The notes beneath the pieces are model-generated. The model was given only the letters and a program-made list of their open reading frames with translations. It did not search any database and had not been told where the DNA came from. From the NCBI GenBank assembly GCA_004151065.3, contig NWUY0300024293.1:5747-25822 (forward strand): a stretch of 20,076 nucleotides of DNA, read 5' to 3'. This document shows, piece after piece, positions 8,808 to 18,442 of the stretch. Source of the stretch: Larix sibirica. Its lineage: Eukaryota; Streptophyta; Pinopsida; Pinales; Pinaceae. Every line of letters starts with the position of its first letter. The stretch's first letter is position 1. The position numbers and the translations under genes were made by a program.

Positions 8808-10336
8808 TGTAAAAAAAACACTATAACACTCTTAATTAGAGTTATATAATCACTAATCCCAATTTATCCCAAATTGGAATCAACAAACATTAACTCCTTA
8901 ACTCAATAGTTCCTAGAATTACTATTCACAAATGAAATCTGCATATAACCATGGCAATTGAATAAGAGATGTAGTCTAAAAGCATAAGTTCTCATATATA
9001 TTCAATTCTCTACATTTGAGAAGAAACAACTTTTAACTATTAAAAGCCTCATGATGATAATCCCATCTATAGGATTGAAACATCGAGTCTGTGTCCAAGC
9101 TAAATGCAAGTTCCTCCTCCTTATAATTCACTACATAAGATGAATCACTTAATTGAACTCATTGCCAAAAATCCATCATAATTCCATTTGTGAAATATAG
9201 CATACAAAATAATATCAAAATAATAATATGTCAAATCATATGAACACATGTAATGGATTCTAGTGAATAATTTGCCACACATTGGTAGGTATTCAATGTG
9301 GATGCCGCCCTTCAATTGGGCCATGAGATGGTTAGGGTAAGGATCTATTGGTTTACTTTTTCTTAATCACCCCCAAGACAATTCCATATGATCAAAGCTA
9401 GAAAATAGTGAAATGAGCAAGAACCACAATGCTTGCCATACTAATGCATGTTCAAGTGAAACCCACTACATGTGCTCACTATAGCACATTGGCATCCCAT
9501 CCTTTCTTGCACTCAAACCATCTTGGAATTTCCAACCTTTTTATTGGATATGGAACCCTTCACATCCAAAATACAACTCTACTATCATAATCCCATGATA
9601 GGCTAAAATTCTAGTATAGGCTCAATGCTCATATAATATCTACCAAAAAACCCAACACCAACCATATTGGTGTAAGTTCGATCATATCCTACTTCAAATA
9701 GATTAAGAACCCAACAAAAAATTTCATCTCAACTCGATAACATCCTTCCCAAGCTCTCACGTTAACGATGGCCAATAGAAACCTTTACAGAAGCAACACT
9801 CATTCAACATATAAACAACATGAGAGCTAAGGAAATTATACGTGAAGAGAAAGAGAAGGAAGAACTAGAAGAGAACCTTGCAAAGTGCCAAAATGAGGAA
9901 ATACATAACTAAATGTGCATGGAAACATGAGGTGTCAAAATCATTATCAAGGTTGTTTTCGTCTAGCTACCTTTCAATAATGGAGGATAAGTTAAATGGT
10001 TGACACATGGAATAATGATTCCCCCCTTTATCGCCCTTTTCCTCTCATCACATCATAATCCCCTCTTGCTCCTAGGCATCCACTCCACTGTTCATAACTT
10101 TAAGCATAATGTTAGAATAAACAAAACATTCTAAATAGCTAATTATTTTTTAGTGGGGCATTGGCCTTGGGTTCCCATTGTGGACTTTACATGCTTAAAT
10201 CATATGAACAAATTTACATCATAGGGTGTTTCATATATAAATTCCACATGGTTCAACTCACACAAGAAATTATCTGTATAAACACAATAGATATAATATT
10301 ATGTAGACCAAAAGGGTCAATAAATAAGAGATTGCA
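8808..10336 (-). mobile_element. Probable Ty3/gypsy 3' LTR, minus orientation (copy 1)
   Basis: On the - strand the pol remnant at 10350-10601 is followed by a purine run and then TGCAATCTC (from 10336). The other end, at 8808, reads TTTTACA on the - strand, directly next to interrupted copia gag. The ends are TG and CA, as in LTRs, and the interval (about 1529 bp) has no protein similarity. The short open frame at 10161-10352 lies inside it and is not a gene. If a 5-bp target duplication exists, its left copy would be ttaat (8803-8807). The other LTR is not in the window, so the ends are inferred. Confidence 0.6.
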
Positions 10337-10349
10337 TCGCCCCCCCTCA
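10337..10349 (-). promoter_or_regulatory. Polypurine tract of the gypsy element (copy 1)
   Basis: On the - strand the sequence reads tgagggggggcga and ends three bases before the proposed LTR start TGCA. It lies between the pol C-terminus and the LTR, the expected place for the primer of plus-strand synthesis. Confidence 0.6.
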
Positions 10350-10601
10350 TAATACACTAGACTTGAAGCATACTCAAGATTTTGACACAAATGATAATCC
10401 TCCATCACGACATCCTTCCACCCTAAGTTCACCTCATCTAGTTTATGATGCGTCCATTAGATCTGACCTATCTAATTGCTCTCTTCTAGAGCATGGTTAC
10501 CTTCTTGTTAAGGATCCACATTAGCTTCATTTAAAAGTCCCCATAGGTTTCCACCTAGATCAAATCTCAATAAAGCACAAGATTAGTATTTGAAATGGAT
10601 C
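10350..10601 (-). pseudogene. C-terminal end of a Ty3/gypsy pol pseudogene (copy 1)
   Basis: On the - strand, VETYGDF, then MWILNKKVTML, KRAIR*VRSNGRI and KLDEVNLGWKDVVMEDYHLC can be read. They correspond to the tail after integrase in plant gypsy elements, with the order VEPEG, ILDRKV, LRNRAI, VKVQW and DEATWE. Stops occur at several points. The match begins abruptly near 10601 at a DP-like codon pair; upstream pol is missing, so only about 80 residues remain. It is homologous to, but distinct from, the gypsy end at 14612-14720: the two share only about 40 bp and differ by an 11-bp insertion. Confidence 0.75.
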
Positions 10602-10966
10602 ACTTTTTTTTGTCATCCTTTTTGGTGCTTTATAGGGTGGAAAATCAAAGTTGTGTACTTTCCAGAACCATTTTTAGGCTCATTCTTGTATCCCACTAGG
10701 CACGGTGAAAATTGTAAAATCCATGTTTAATGTCTTAAACAACATTTCTAAGGGTCAAAATTGACCAAAATGACATTGTCATTTTTTTACACTATTCTCC
10801 TTTAAAAGAAATTCCAACAATCCAAAGAGCACCTCTTTCAATGTAAGTATGAAAAAATTATGCCCTAGCAAGTTGGCATATGCTTTGACATTGTAGTACC
10901 AAGTGGATGTACATCATTTCCCACTAGTCATGCATGTGGAGCTAGACATGTGTGGAATTTCAAGAA
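10602..10966. other. No gene recognised (right end of copy 1)
   Basis: About 365 bp that replaces the expected upstream part of the gypsy pol. No protein match on either strand. The same sequence at 13691-14055 continues into 14056 without a break. Confidence 0.5.
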
Positions 10967-10967
10967 N
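10967..10967. other. Single N at the junction of the two 3.09-kb copies
   Basis: This is the only ambiguous base in the window. It falls exactly between the last base of copy 1 (10966) and the first base of copy 2 (10968). The placement points to a sequence join made by assembly. Confidence 0.98.
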
Positions 10968-11327
10968 CAAGAGAAATTTGTCATTAGTAAATGCCACACA
11001 TGGGATTTGGGTCATATATGAATGACTTTGAATATGTAGTTCATCCCTCCCAAGATGGTATCTCATCATTGTTATTGATTTACAATATTTTGGTAGTGGG
11101 AGCTTGATATAGAGCCACACTTGATCCCATTGGAGGAAATTATTGTTTTTTAATGTCAGTTAGGTTAAGAGTTGATTAAAGAATCCAATCTCTTAAATTA
11201 CTAGAGTGATTGCTCTTATAAGGAGTTGTTTGAGTATTAAAGTAGCACAACAAACACATATAATATCAAATAATAAAAATATTTAGTAGCCGTAACAATG
11301 TATATAATTTGTTTGAGAAAAGTGGGG

Positions 11328-11897
11328 ATGGCATCCTCGTCGAGCATTCATATTTCTGAAGTGAAATTGGATGGGAATAATTATCTAGTTTGGAAATTTA
11401 GAGTCCATAATGTGTTGATGAAGCAATACTTATTAAAACATGTTGAAGGAAAATAAATTGTTCTATTTAATGCAATAGAGTGCACAAAGTTAAACACTTG
11501 AGATGAACATGTTCAACGCATCTTAAAGTTGTTAGTGGCTTACCATATAATTCCACAAATTCATAGTGCAAAGTGTGAGACATATCTAGACTACATTATA
11601 AAACCTTTTATGAAGCCTCCAATAGAAGTATACTTTTATATTTGTGTAATCAATTGTATGCGTTAAAGATGAATGATAATGAGAGTGCCACAAATGATAT
11701 GGCACACATTCAAGATGAGTGTGACTAGCTTGTAGTTTGTGGAAATACAATAGAAATGAAGGGCCTAGTAGTGTTTAAAATCATTGGGTTGAAAAAAACA
11801 ATAGAACCTTTTGTGACAAACTTGATTGTCATACACAAAGTCATTGGAACTATGACATAGTTGTTCACCTTGCTTGGATGAAGAGGCACTAATTAAT
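11328..11897 (+). pseudogene. 5' part of a Ty1/copia gag pseudogene (copy 2)
   Basis: Same content as 8238-8807: ATG at 11328, MASSSSIHISEVKLDGNNYL, TAA after 42 codons, shifted-frame continuation and abrupt end at the inverted LTR. The only difference is T at 11879 (C at 8789), in the last recognisable part of the domain. It is probably the same locus represented twice. Confidence 0.85.
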
Positions 11898-13425
11898 TGT
11901 AAAAAAACACTATAACACTCTTAATTAGAGTTATATAATCACTAATCCCAATTTATCCCAAATTGGAATCAACAAACATTAACTCCTTAACTCAATAGTT
12001 CCTAGAATTACTATTCACAAATGAAATCTGCATATAACCATGGCAATTGAATAAGAGATGTAGTCTAAAAGCATAAGTTCTCATATATATTCAATTCTCT
12101 ACATTTGAGAAGAAACAACTTTTAACTATTAAAAGCCTCATGATGATAATCCCATCTATGGGATTGAAACATCGAGTCTGTGTCCAAGCTAAATGCAAGT
12201 TCCTCCTCCTTATAATTCACTACATAAGATGAATCACTTAATTGAACTCATTGCCAAAAATCCATCATAATTCCATTTGTGAAATATAGCATACAAAATA
12301 ATATCAAAATAATAATATGTCAAATCATATGAACACATGTAATGGATTCTAGTGAATAATTTGCCACACATTGGTAGGTATTCAATGTGGATGCCGCCCT
12401 TCAATTGGGCCATGAGATGGTTAGGGTAAGGATCTATTGGTTTACTTTTTCTTAATCACCCCCAAGACAATTCCATATGATCAAAGCTAGAAAATAGTGA
12501 AATGAGCAAGAACCACAATGCTTGCCATACTAATGCATGTTCAAGTGAAACCCACTACATGTGCTCACTATAGCACATTGGCATCCCATCCTTTCTTGCA
12601 CTCAAACCATCTTGGAATTTCCAACCTTTTTATTGGATATGGAACCCTTCACATCCAAAATACAACTCTACTATCATAATCCCATGATAGGCTAAAATTC
12701 TAGTATAGGCTCAATGCTCATATAATATCTACCAAAAAACCCAACACCAACCATATTGGTGTAAGTTCGATCATATCCTACTTCAAATAGATTAAGAACC
12801 CAACAAAAAATTTCATCTCAACTCGATAACATCCTTCCCAAGCTCTCACGTTAACGATGGCCAATAGAAACCTTTACAGAAGCAACACTCATTCAACATA
12901 TAAACAACATGAGAGCTAAGGAGATTATACGTGAAGAGAAAGAGAAGGAAGAACTAGAAGAGAACCTTGCAAAGTGCCAAAATGAGGAAATACATAACTA
13001 AATGTGCATGGAAACATGAGGTGTCAAAATCATTATCAAGGTTGTTTTCGTCTAGCTACCTTTCAATAATGGAGGATAAGTTAAATGGTTGACACATGGA
13101 ATAATGATTCCCCCCTTTATCCCCCTTTTCCTCTCATCACATCATAATCCCCTCTTGCTCCTAGGCATCCACTCCACTGTTCATAACTTTAAGCATAATG
13201 TTAGAATAAACAAAACATTCTAAATAGCTAATTATTTTTTAGTGGGGCATTGGCCTTGGGTTCCCATTGTGGACTTTACATGCTTAAATCATATGAACAA
13301 ATTTACATCATAGGGTGTTTCATATATAAATTCCACATGGTTCAACTCACACAAGAAATTATCTGTATAAACACAATAGATATAATATTATGTAGACCAA
13401 AAGGGTCAATAAATAAGAGATTGCA
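11898..13425 (-). mobile_element. Probable Ty3/gypsy 3' LTR, minus orientation (copy 2)
   Basis: Copy of 8808-10336 with one A fewer at the left terminus and three substitutions (12160, 12923, 13122). The terminal TG and CA are retained. The open frame at 13250-13441 is the same non-gene as in copy 1. Confidence 0.6.
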
Positions 13426-13438
13426 TCGCCCCCCCTCA

Positions 13439-13690
13439 TAATACACTAGACTTGAAGCATACTCAAGATTTTGACACAAATGATAATCCTCCATCACGAC
13501 ATCCTTCCACCCTAAGTTCACCTCATCTAGTTTATGATGCGTCCATTAGATCTGACCTATCTAATTGCTCTCTTCTAGAGCATGGTTACCTTCTTGTTAA
13601 GGATCCACATTAGCTTCATTTAAAAGTCCCCATAGGTTTCCACCTAGATCAAATCTCAATAAAGCACAAGATTAGTATTTGAAATGGATC
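13439..13690 (-). pseudogene. C-terminal end of a Ty3/gypsy pol pseudogene (copy 2)
   Basis: Identical to 10350-10601, including its stops and abrupt start. Its polypurine tract lies at 13426-13438 on the - strand. See copy 1 for the motifs. Confidence 0.75.
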
Positions 13691-14055
13691 ACTTTTTTTT
13701 GTCATCCTTTTTGGTGCTTTATAGGGTGGAAAATCAAAGTTGTGTACTTTCCAGAACCATTTTTAGGCTCATTCTTGTATCCCACTAGGCACGGTGAAAA
13801 TTGTAAAATCCATGTTTAATGTCTTAAACAACATTTCTAAGGGTCAAAATTGACCAAAATGACATTGTCATTTTTTTACACTATTCTCCTTTAAAAGAAA
13901 TTCCAACAATCCAAAGAGCACCTCTTTCAATGTAAGTATGAAAAAATTATGCCCTAGCAAGTTGGCATATGCTTTGACATTGTAGTACCAAGTGGATGTA
14001 CATCATTTCCCACTAGTCATGCATGTGGAGCTAGACATGTGTGGAATTTCAAGAA
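13691..14055. other. No gene recognised (right end of copy 2)
   Basis: Identical to 10602-10966. Here it is joined to downstream sequence without interruption, so the copy 2 side shows the true right-hand neighbour. Confidence 0.5.
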
Positions 14056-14480
14056 GATTCTATAGGGTTCAAAACCCTAATCCTATTCAATATTTGGGGA
14101 AAGCAAAAACTCTAACCGTAATAATTAACAGGGTGTGTTAAAACCTTAACAAAGGGGAGAGAGGGGTTCCATTCCATTTTTCATGATTGTATGTTCCATA
14201 ATTGGGCAAGGAAAAGGTGTGAGATATTAGAGCAGAGAACAGAAGGAAAGTGACCTTGTAGTAGCCTATCATAGGCCATGGTGTCTATTTGATCCATAAT
14301 GAGTTAATATTTCTTTGTATTTTGCATTATAAATATGAGATAAGGTACAAACCTTATTTCTTGTTGGACATTTTCCCTCATGGGGTTTCTCCAAGGTAAA
14401 TCTTGGTGTAGATGGTGTGTTCTTTCCATTACTATGGTGTGTTCTTTTTTTTTCTCACTTATTTTTCATAATGAAGCAAT
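14056..14480 (+). mobile_element. Probable copia LTR remnant (promoter and U5 side)
   Basis: A TATA-like cattataaatatgag lies at about 14325-14338. About 45 bp on comes ttttccctcatggggtttct, then ccaaggtaaatcttggtgt (about 14370-14408), wording typical of the R/U5 part of plant copia LTRs. Just beyond, atggtgtgttctttcc is repeated at about 23-bp spacing (14410-14450). No primer binding site or gag follows, and gypsy pol on the other strand starts near 14612. It may be a solo or broken LTR; its ends were not located. Confidence 0.4.
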
Positions 14481-14799
14481 ATGCTTCTAATAGTAAGGCT
14501 TAATCATAAGTAATCATTGGGAAGTAGAGTATAATCTCATTATATCCACAGTAGCATTTCAAACTTTGTTGTGACAAATTGTCCATTGGAATATATAAGG
14601 TAGTTTACATATCATTCCACCTAAATCAAAGTCCAATAAAGCACACGGTTGGGATCATGTAAATGTTTCTCAAGCAAAGGTACATGAAAAATATTACAGG
14701 CCCTAATATTAGCAAGTAATGCAATTCTATTTGTGACTAGTCTTATTCTTTGTAAGACTAAGGCCTACACTATCTAGGAGCCAAATTGGAACAACTTCG

Positions 14800-15700
14800 T
14801 AACTTTATTGAGATCTTCTTCCACTTCTCTCTAGAAAATACATGGTAACCCTCATGGGTCTTTGTATGGGTTCTATTCCTTTGCATGTCCAAGTTTGACA
14901 CTAAGTTCTACTTTATTTTAACAACCTATTCTTCCATTTCTTTTAGCACCCCTGCCCCAGAGGTAATCCTATTTGTTGAATTGTCCCAACTTACTTGCAT
15001 GTTGTATTTTTTACCATGCAAGGCCTTGAATGGATTCATTCCCAATGTTTTGTGATCTCCCTTATTATATACAATGTCGACTATAAGTAGACAATCTTCT
15101 CACTTGGATGACATGTCCATGATATACATCAATGACATATCTTCATTAACTTGATTCACTTGCTCAGACTACCATCCATTTGTGGGCCATGATAGGATAT
15201 ACTTAAATTCGATGATGTGCCCAATGCCCGTAGTAAACTATTTCATAAGTTTGATATAAACTTTGTATATTTGTCTTATATGTTTTCCTTGATAACCCCA
15301 TGAAACGTGATCACTTCTTTCATATAATTTTCAGCTAAGTTCACTACCTTACAATGAGTAGACCATAGTAAAATAAAAAGTGCTACCTTAGTAAAATTAT
15401 CTACCACTACCATAACAGGATCAAGTTGCCAAACTATCTTATGTTACCTAGTGAAGAAATCAATGGTGACTACTTCCCATTTTTATTTGAAAGTGGCATA
15501 GGTTGTAGTAGTCACGTCGAATGTTGATTCTTTGCATGAACATACTAAAATTATAGGCATTCGGAGATGTATTCAACCACATCCTTTTTTCATACATGAC
15601 TAGAAGTATTATTTTCTTATAGCTGCAATGATCTTCTAGTGACCCTAATGTCATGTGTAAGTTGCATTGTGCATCTCTATCAAGATAAGCTTCCTTAACT
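14800..15700 (-). pseudogene. Gypsy integrase domain remnant with DDE residues still traceable
   Basis: The zinc-binding end reads KKYYF..CMKKG and EYISECL (about 15540-15615, two frames). The core has KWEVVTIDFFTR, first Asp at 15459-15461; DPVMVVVDNFTKVA (about 15385-15425); ENYMKEVITFHGVIKENI*DKYTKF, second Asp at 15273-15275 right after a stop; and SEQVNQVNEDMSLMYIMD, Glu at 15163-15165. The spacing of the last two is about 36 codons, as expected for a D,D35E enzyme. Then come LHGKKYNMQVSWDN (about 14985-15030) and KLRSCSNLAPR (about 14765-14800). Reading needs several frame changes. The open frame at 15460-15654 on - is one slice of this domain. Confidence 0.85.
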
Positions 15701-15919
15701 CTATAGAGTTAAGAAAGTAACTCTATGTGAGAAGTCAAGTCAATCTTCTAGTAGTTGATGCCTCTCATACTTGCTTGATGCTCTCTTTTCTTTTATAAAA
15801 TTCCACCAAGTTACCTAAAGGTAGTATTCATTTGTCTCAAGAGCTTCTAGTGTTGTCTTCTTTACATCAATTTCATAAATAATAATGCATGCTAAAGTAT
15901 TCATCTTCTAAACATGAAT

Positions 15920-16246
15920 TTATGACCTTGTTTTCTCTCCCTTTGATGCGTTGATTTTAAATTTGTGTTCATAAAGGAACTCTAGCCACCTTCTTTGTCT
16001 GGCATTTAGGTGTGGCTGGGTGAATAAGCACTCTAAGCTATCATGATCTATTCTCAACTCAAACTTCCTACCATTAAGGTAGTGTCTCCATATTTTCAAA
16101 TAATGCACTATTACAACAAGCTCTAAGTCAGGTGTGGGATGACTGATTTCATGCTTCTTCAATTTTTTAGATTCATAGAATATGACATGTCCATAGTTCT
16201 GTGTTAGCTTCCTATGATCCCTTCTTCCATACTCATATTTGTGCAC
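15920..16246 (-). pseudogene. Gypsy RNase H domain, longest surviving open stretch (108 codons)
   Basis: The translation contains HVIFYESKKLKKHEISHPTP, then DLELVVIVHYLKIWRHYLNG, then FELRIDHDSLECLFTQPHL and NARQRRWLEFLYEHKFKI. This is the RNase H domain of plant Ty3/gypsy elements almost in full. The Glu of DLEL and the Asp of RIDHDSL are present. The first catalytic Asp, expected in a CDAS motif just before, is not visible: the residues there read CTNMS. The lead-in VEGFKW and LLKKLLSRAPMFKKTYPNED-like sequence (16260-16360) joins it to the reverse transcriptase. It is part of the pol pseudogene and not an independent gene. Confidence 0.9.
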
Positions 16247-17000
16247 ATGACAAGATCTTCATTTGGATATGTTTTCTTGAACATGGGTGCACGACTAAGA
16301 AGCTTCTTCAATAGTTGGAGGCTTTCTTTACACCACTAAGTCCACTTGAAACCTTCAACAAATAATTTGGAGTATCAAATTAAACCCATAATGATCTCAC
16401 ATTAAAAACATTCTTTGTTTACGAGGCTACCCCATAATATCCTAATCTTCCGAGGGCGATGGATTGTCCTTTCCTTATGAATGATGGTATCCAAATAACG
16501 CAGTTTCTTCTAATAAAATTCACATTTCAATAGTTTTGTATAAAGAAAGTGTAGAACCAAACACTTCATGTTCATTCTTAGATTTAAAATAGATTAAAAT
16601 CATCCAAAAATACACGTATAAACTTATCTAAGTAATTGCAAACAACATGATGTTCATAAAGAACATACATATAGTTGGTGTGTTGATTTGATCCAAAGGA
16701 CAACACTACAAATTCTTAATGATCATAACACATCATGGAATTTTCTAAAAAATATAGTCATCCTCTATCAAAATTTGGTGAAATCCTAACCTTAAGTCGA
16801 TTTTGGAGAAAACTTTTTCTCCTCTCATCTAGTGATACAAGGCATATTTATATTTATTCTTGATAGTATATCAATTTATAATCAGACTACATATAAATAA
16901 TGCAGGTTAACCGTCAAAACACTACGTTGGCTACACCCTAAGAATATACGAGTAGAAGTTTGACACTAGTTCATTGTAATATCGCCATATTGTGGAAAGG

Positions 17001-18185
17001 CCCATTTGACAAGTTATATACAAGGGACATAATTTCTTATGCATAAAATTCTCTATCCTACTATGTTTTCCAAGTACCAAACTGTATATGTTTCAAAGAT
17101 CATATTCTTACGTAAAATATACCTTAAAAATCCCTTTGATAACAAGTGGAATAATGATGTTCAATTAAGTTATTCTTCACATGATTGACTTCATCAAGTC
17201 CATATCTGCTTCCAACATTAAAAATGGATGGAAGATCCCTTGGGATTACTCAATTTTTTTCTAGATAAGCTACCCTCAACTAGCACATGTACTAAAATAG
17301 CCAACAATTTGTTACTACTACTTGTTCTATCCTAAGGAGAGTCAAAGATATATTTGCATTGTGCACAATCTGATATTGTATCATGCAAGAAACGCCAAAG
17401 CACACAATAAATTGTTAGCAATTATCTTCACCACAAACATCACGAGTGCATATATGATATGAGCAGAGTACTAACAATGTAAAACACACGAGAATATAAG
17501 AGAACATGTAAGTATTAGAGAGGAGATTGCCAGAACTGTATGTATCTCTGTATACTCCTTTGTATTACAATATAGAAAGTATAGCATGGAAATATACAAA
17601 TATAATACATGTTACACATGTATATTGGAAGTGCATATAGTGCAAATATAATACATATTCGCTAGACTAAGTCTCATCAATATAGACCTTATAGGCATTT
17701 CTTTGATGAATTGATCATTATTTTTAGAGTGTAGTTTCTCATAATTAATCAGAATTATGGTGAGTTTTTTTAAGTAAAACTGTGTTAAATGATCGAAACT
17801 TTCCCTAAATTTCAAGTGGACACTCCTTCCATTATCAAGGAATAGCTCTTGAACAGCAATGGAAAGTGGATCATTCTCACATTATATGGTCTAGTGTATT
17901 ATGCCACAGCTGGAACATCAAGCACAAGAATATTTTTCTTCTTCCATGAATAATCATCTTGGAAGAACCATTTTCTAAGGAATCTATAGTGTATGTAATT
18001 TGTAAGAAAACTAACAAATTGGAAATGCCCATTTTTTTCAGAAAATGATATAGCTGGCAAACGAGGCAAAAACAAATTTTAAATTAGACAGTGACCCTAA
18101 AAGTAAGGAAAATCAGGACTCTATGGATTGAAATAATCCTTACCAACAGTACATAACACAAAAGGAGACTACCCTGAGAACAATT
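17001..18185. other. No gene recognised; AT-rich with small repeats
   Basis: This is where gag and protease of the minus-strand gypsy element should lie, but no zinc knuckle or protease motif was readable. A perfect inverted repeat, atacatgt-tac-acatgtat, lies at 17605-17623, and caaatataatacat occurs at about 17598 and again about 46 bp later. The stretch gtatctctgtatactccttt (about 17541) resembles LTR terminal sequence, but only loosely. The open frame at 17612-17815 on - shows no motif. Confidence 0.4.
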
Positions 18186-18442
18186 GGACACTAATTTCAG
18201 GGCTGAAATTCTCCATAAGTAGTGAGGATATGCACTCAGCCAAAGCAGTCTCACAAAACTGCTTGAAACAAAGCAATCCCAAAACATACCCTCCTTTGCG
18301 TTTTGACGGTTAACAAGTGGACACTAATTTCAGGGCTGAAATTCTCCATAAGTAGTGAGGATCTGCACTAGCCAAGCAGTCTCACAAAACTGCTTGAAAC
18401 CAAGCAATCCAAAAACATACCCTCCTTTGAGTTTTGACGGTT
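18186..18442. repeat. 133-bp tandem duplication
   Basis: The unit starting ggacactaatttcagggctg occurs at 18186-18318 and again at 18319-18442. It differs at a handful of positions (for example ccaaagcagt versus ccaagcagt, and ctcagcc versus ctagcc). On the - strand the left copy keeps an open frame reading GGYVLGLLCFKQFCETALAE, then CISSLLMENFSPEISVQLFS. The right copy reads GGYVFGLLGFKQFCETAWLV before it shifts frame. The unit length leaves a remainder of one base, so the frame changes between copies. The function is unknown. Confidence 0.92.

Larger units (their letters stand above)
7878..10966 (+). repeat. 3.09-kb duplicated block, copy 1 (3089 bp)
   Basis: It matches 10968-14055 base for base, except 8789 C/T 11879, an eight- versus seven-A run at 8811/11901, 9071 A/G 12160, 9834 A/G 12923 and 10033 G/C 13122. 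It begins in the sequence to the left and ends at the single N (10967). Contents: leader, copia gag start, gypsy 3' LTR, gypsy pol end and unassigned sequence. Confidence 0.97.
10968..14055 (+). repeat. 3.09-kb duplicated block, copy 2 (3088 bp)
   Basis: Near-identical to 7878-10966 (four substitutions and one A fewer in a homopolymer). It starts at the N and continues without a break into unique sequence at 14056. It duplicates every feature of copy 1. Confidence 0.97.
14612..17000 (-). pseudogene. Ty3/gypsy pol pseudogene: reverse transcriptase, RNase H, integrase, C-terminal tail
   Basis: Read on the - strand from 17000 downwards, the order is reverse transcriptase, RNase H, integrase, as in Ty3/gypsy. 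Reverse transcriptase shows YTIKNKY, then FSKIDLRLGFHQILIEDD (Asp codon 16796-16798) and VFLDD (16599-16613) followed by a frameshift and IYFKSKNEHE. RNase H is the long open stretch 15920-16246. Integrase covers about 15700-14800, and the tail ends VLYWTLI*VE near 14615. Many stops and shifts make it non-functional. No gag or protease was recognised upstream (17000 and beyond), and no LTR pair could be matched. Confidence 0.9.

Noticed and set aside
7824-11120. Minus-strand open frames with shared N-terminal sequence (7824-8030 and 10914-11120)
   Set aside because: The identical part is the duplicated block, and the differing C-terminal parts simply reflect the different sequence left of each copy. 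One of them reads through the N. No family recognised.
10161-13441. Two identical 63-codon open frames (10161-10352 and 13250-13441, +) that look like a duplicated small gene
   Set aside because: They lie in antisense inside the proposed gypsy LTR, and the pair exists only because the whole 3.09-kb block is present twice. No motif is present.
17612-18070. Possible copia protease or other host protein on the minus strand near 17700-18000
   Set aside because: A few words seemed suggestive, but no ordered set of motifs could be read in any frame.
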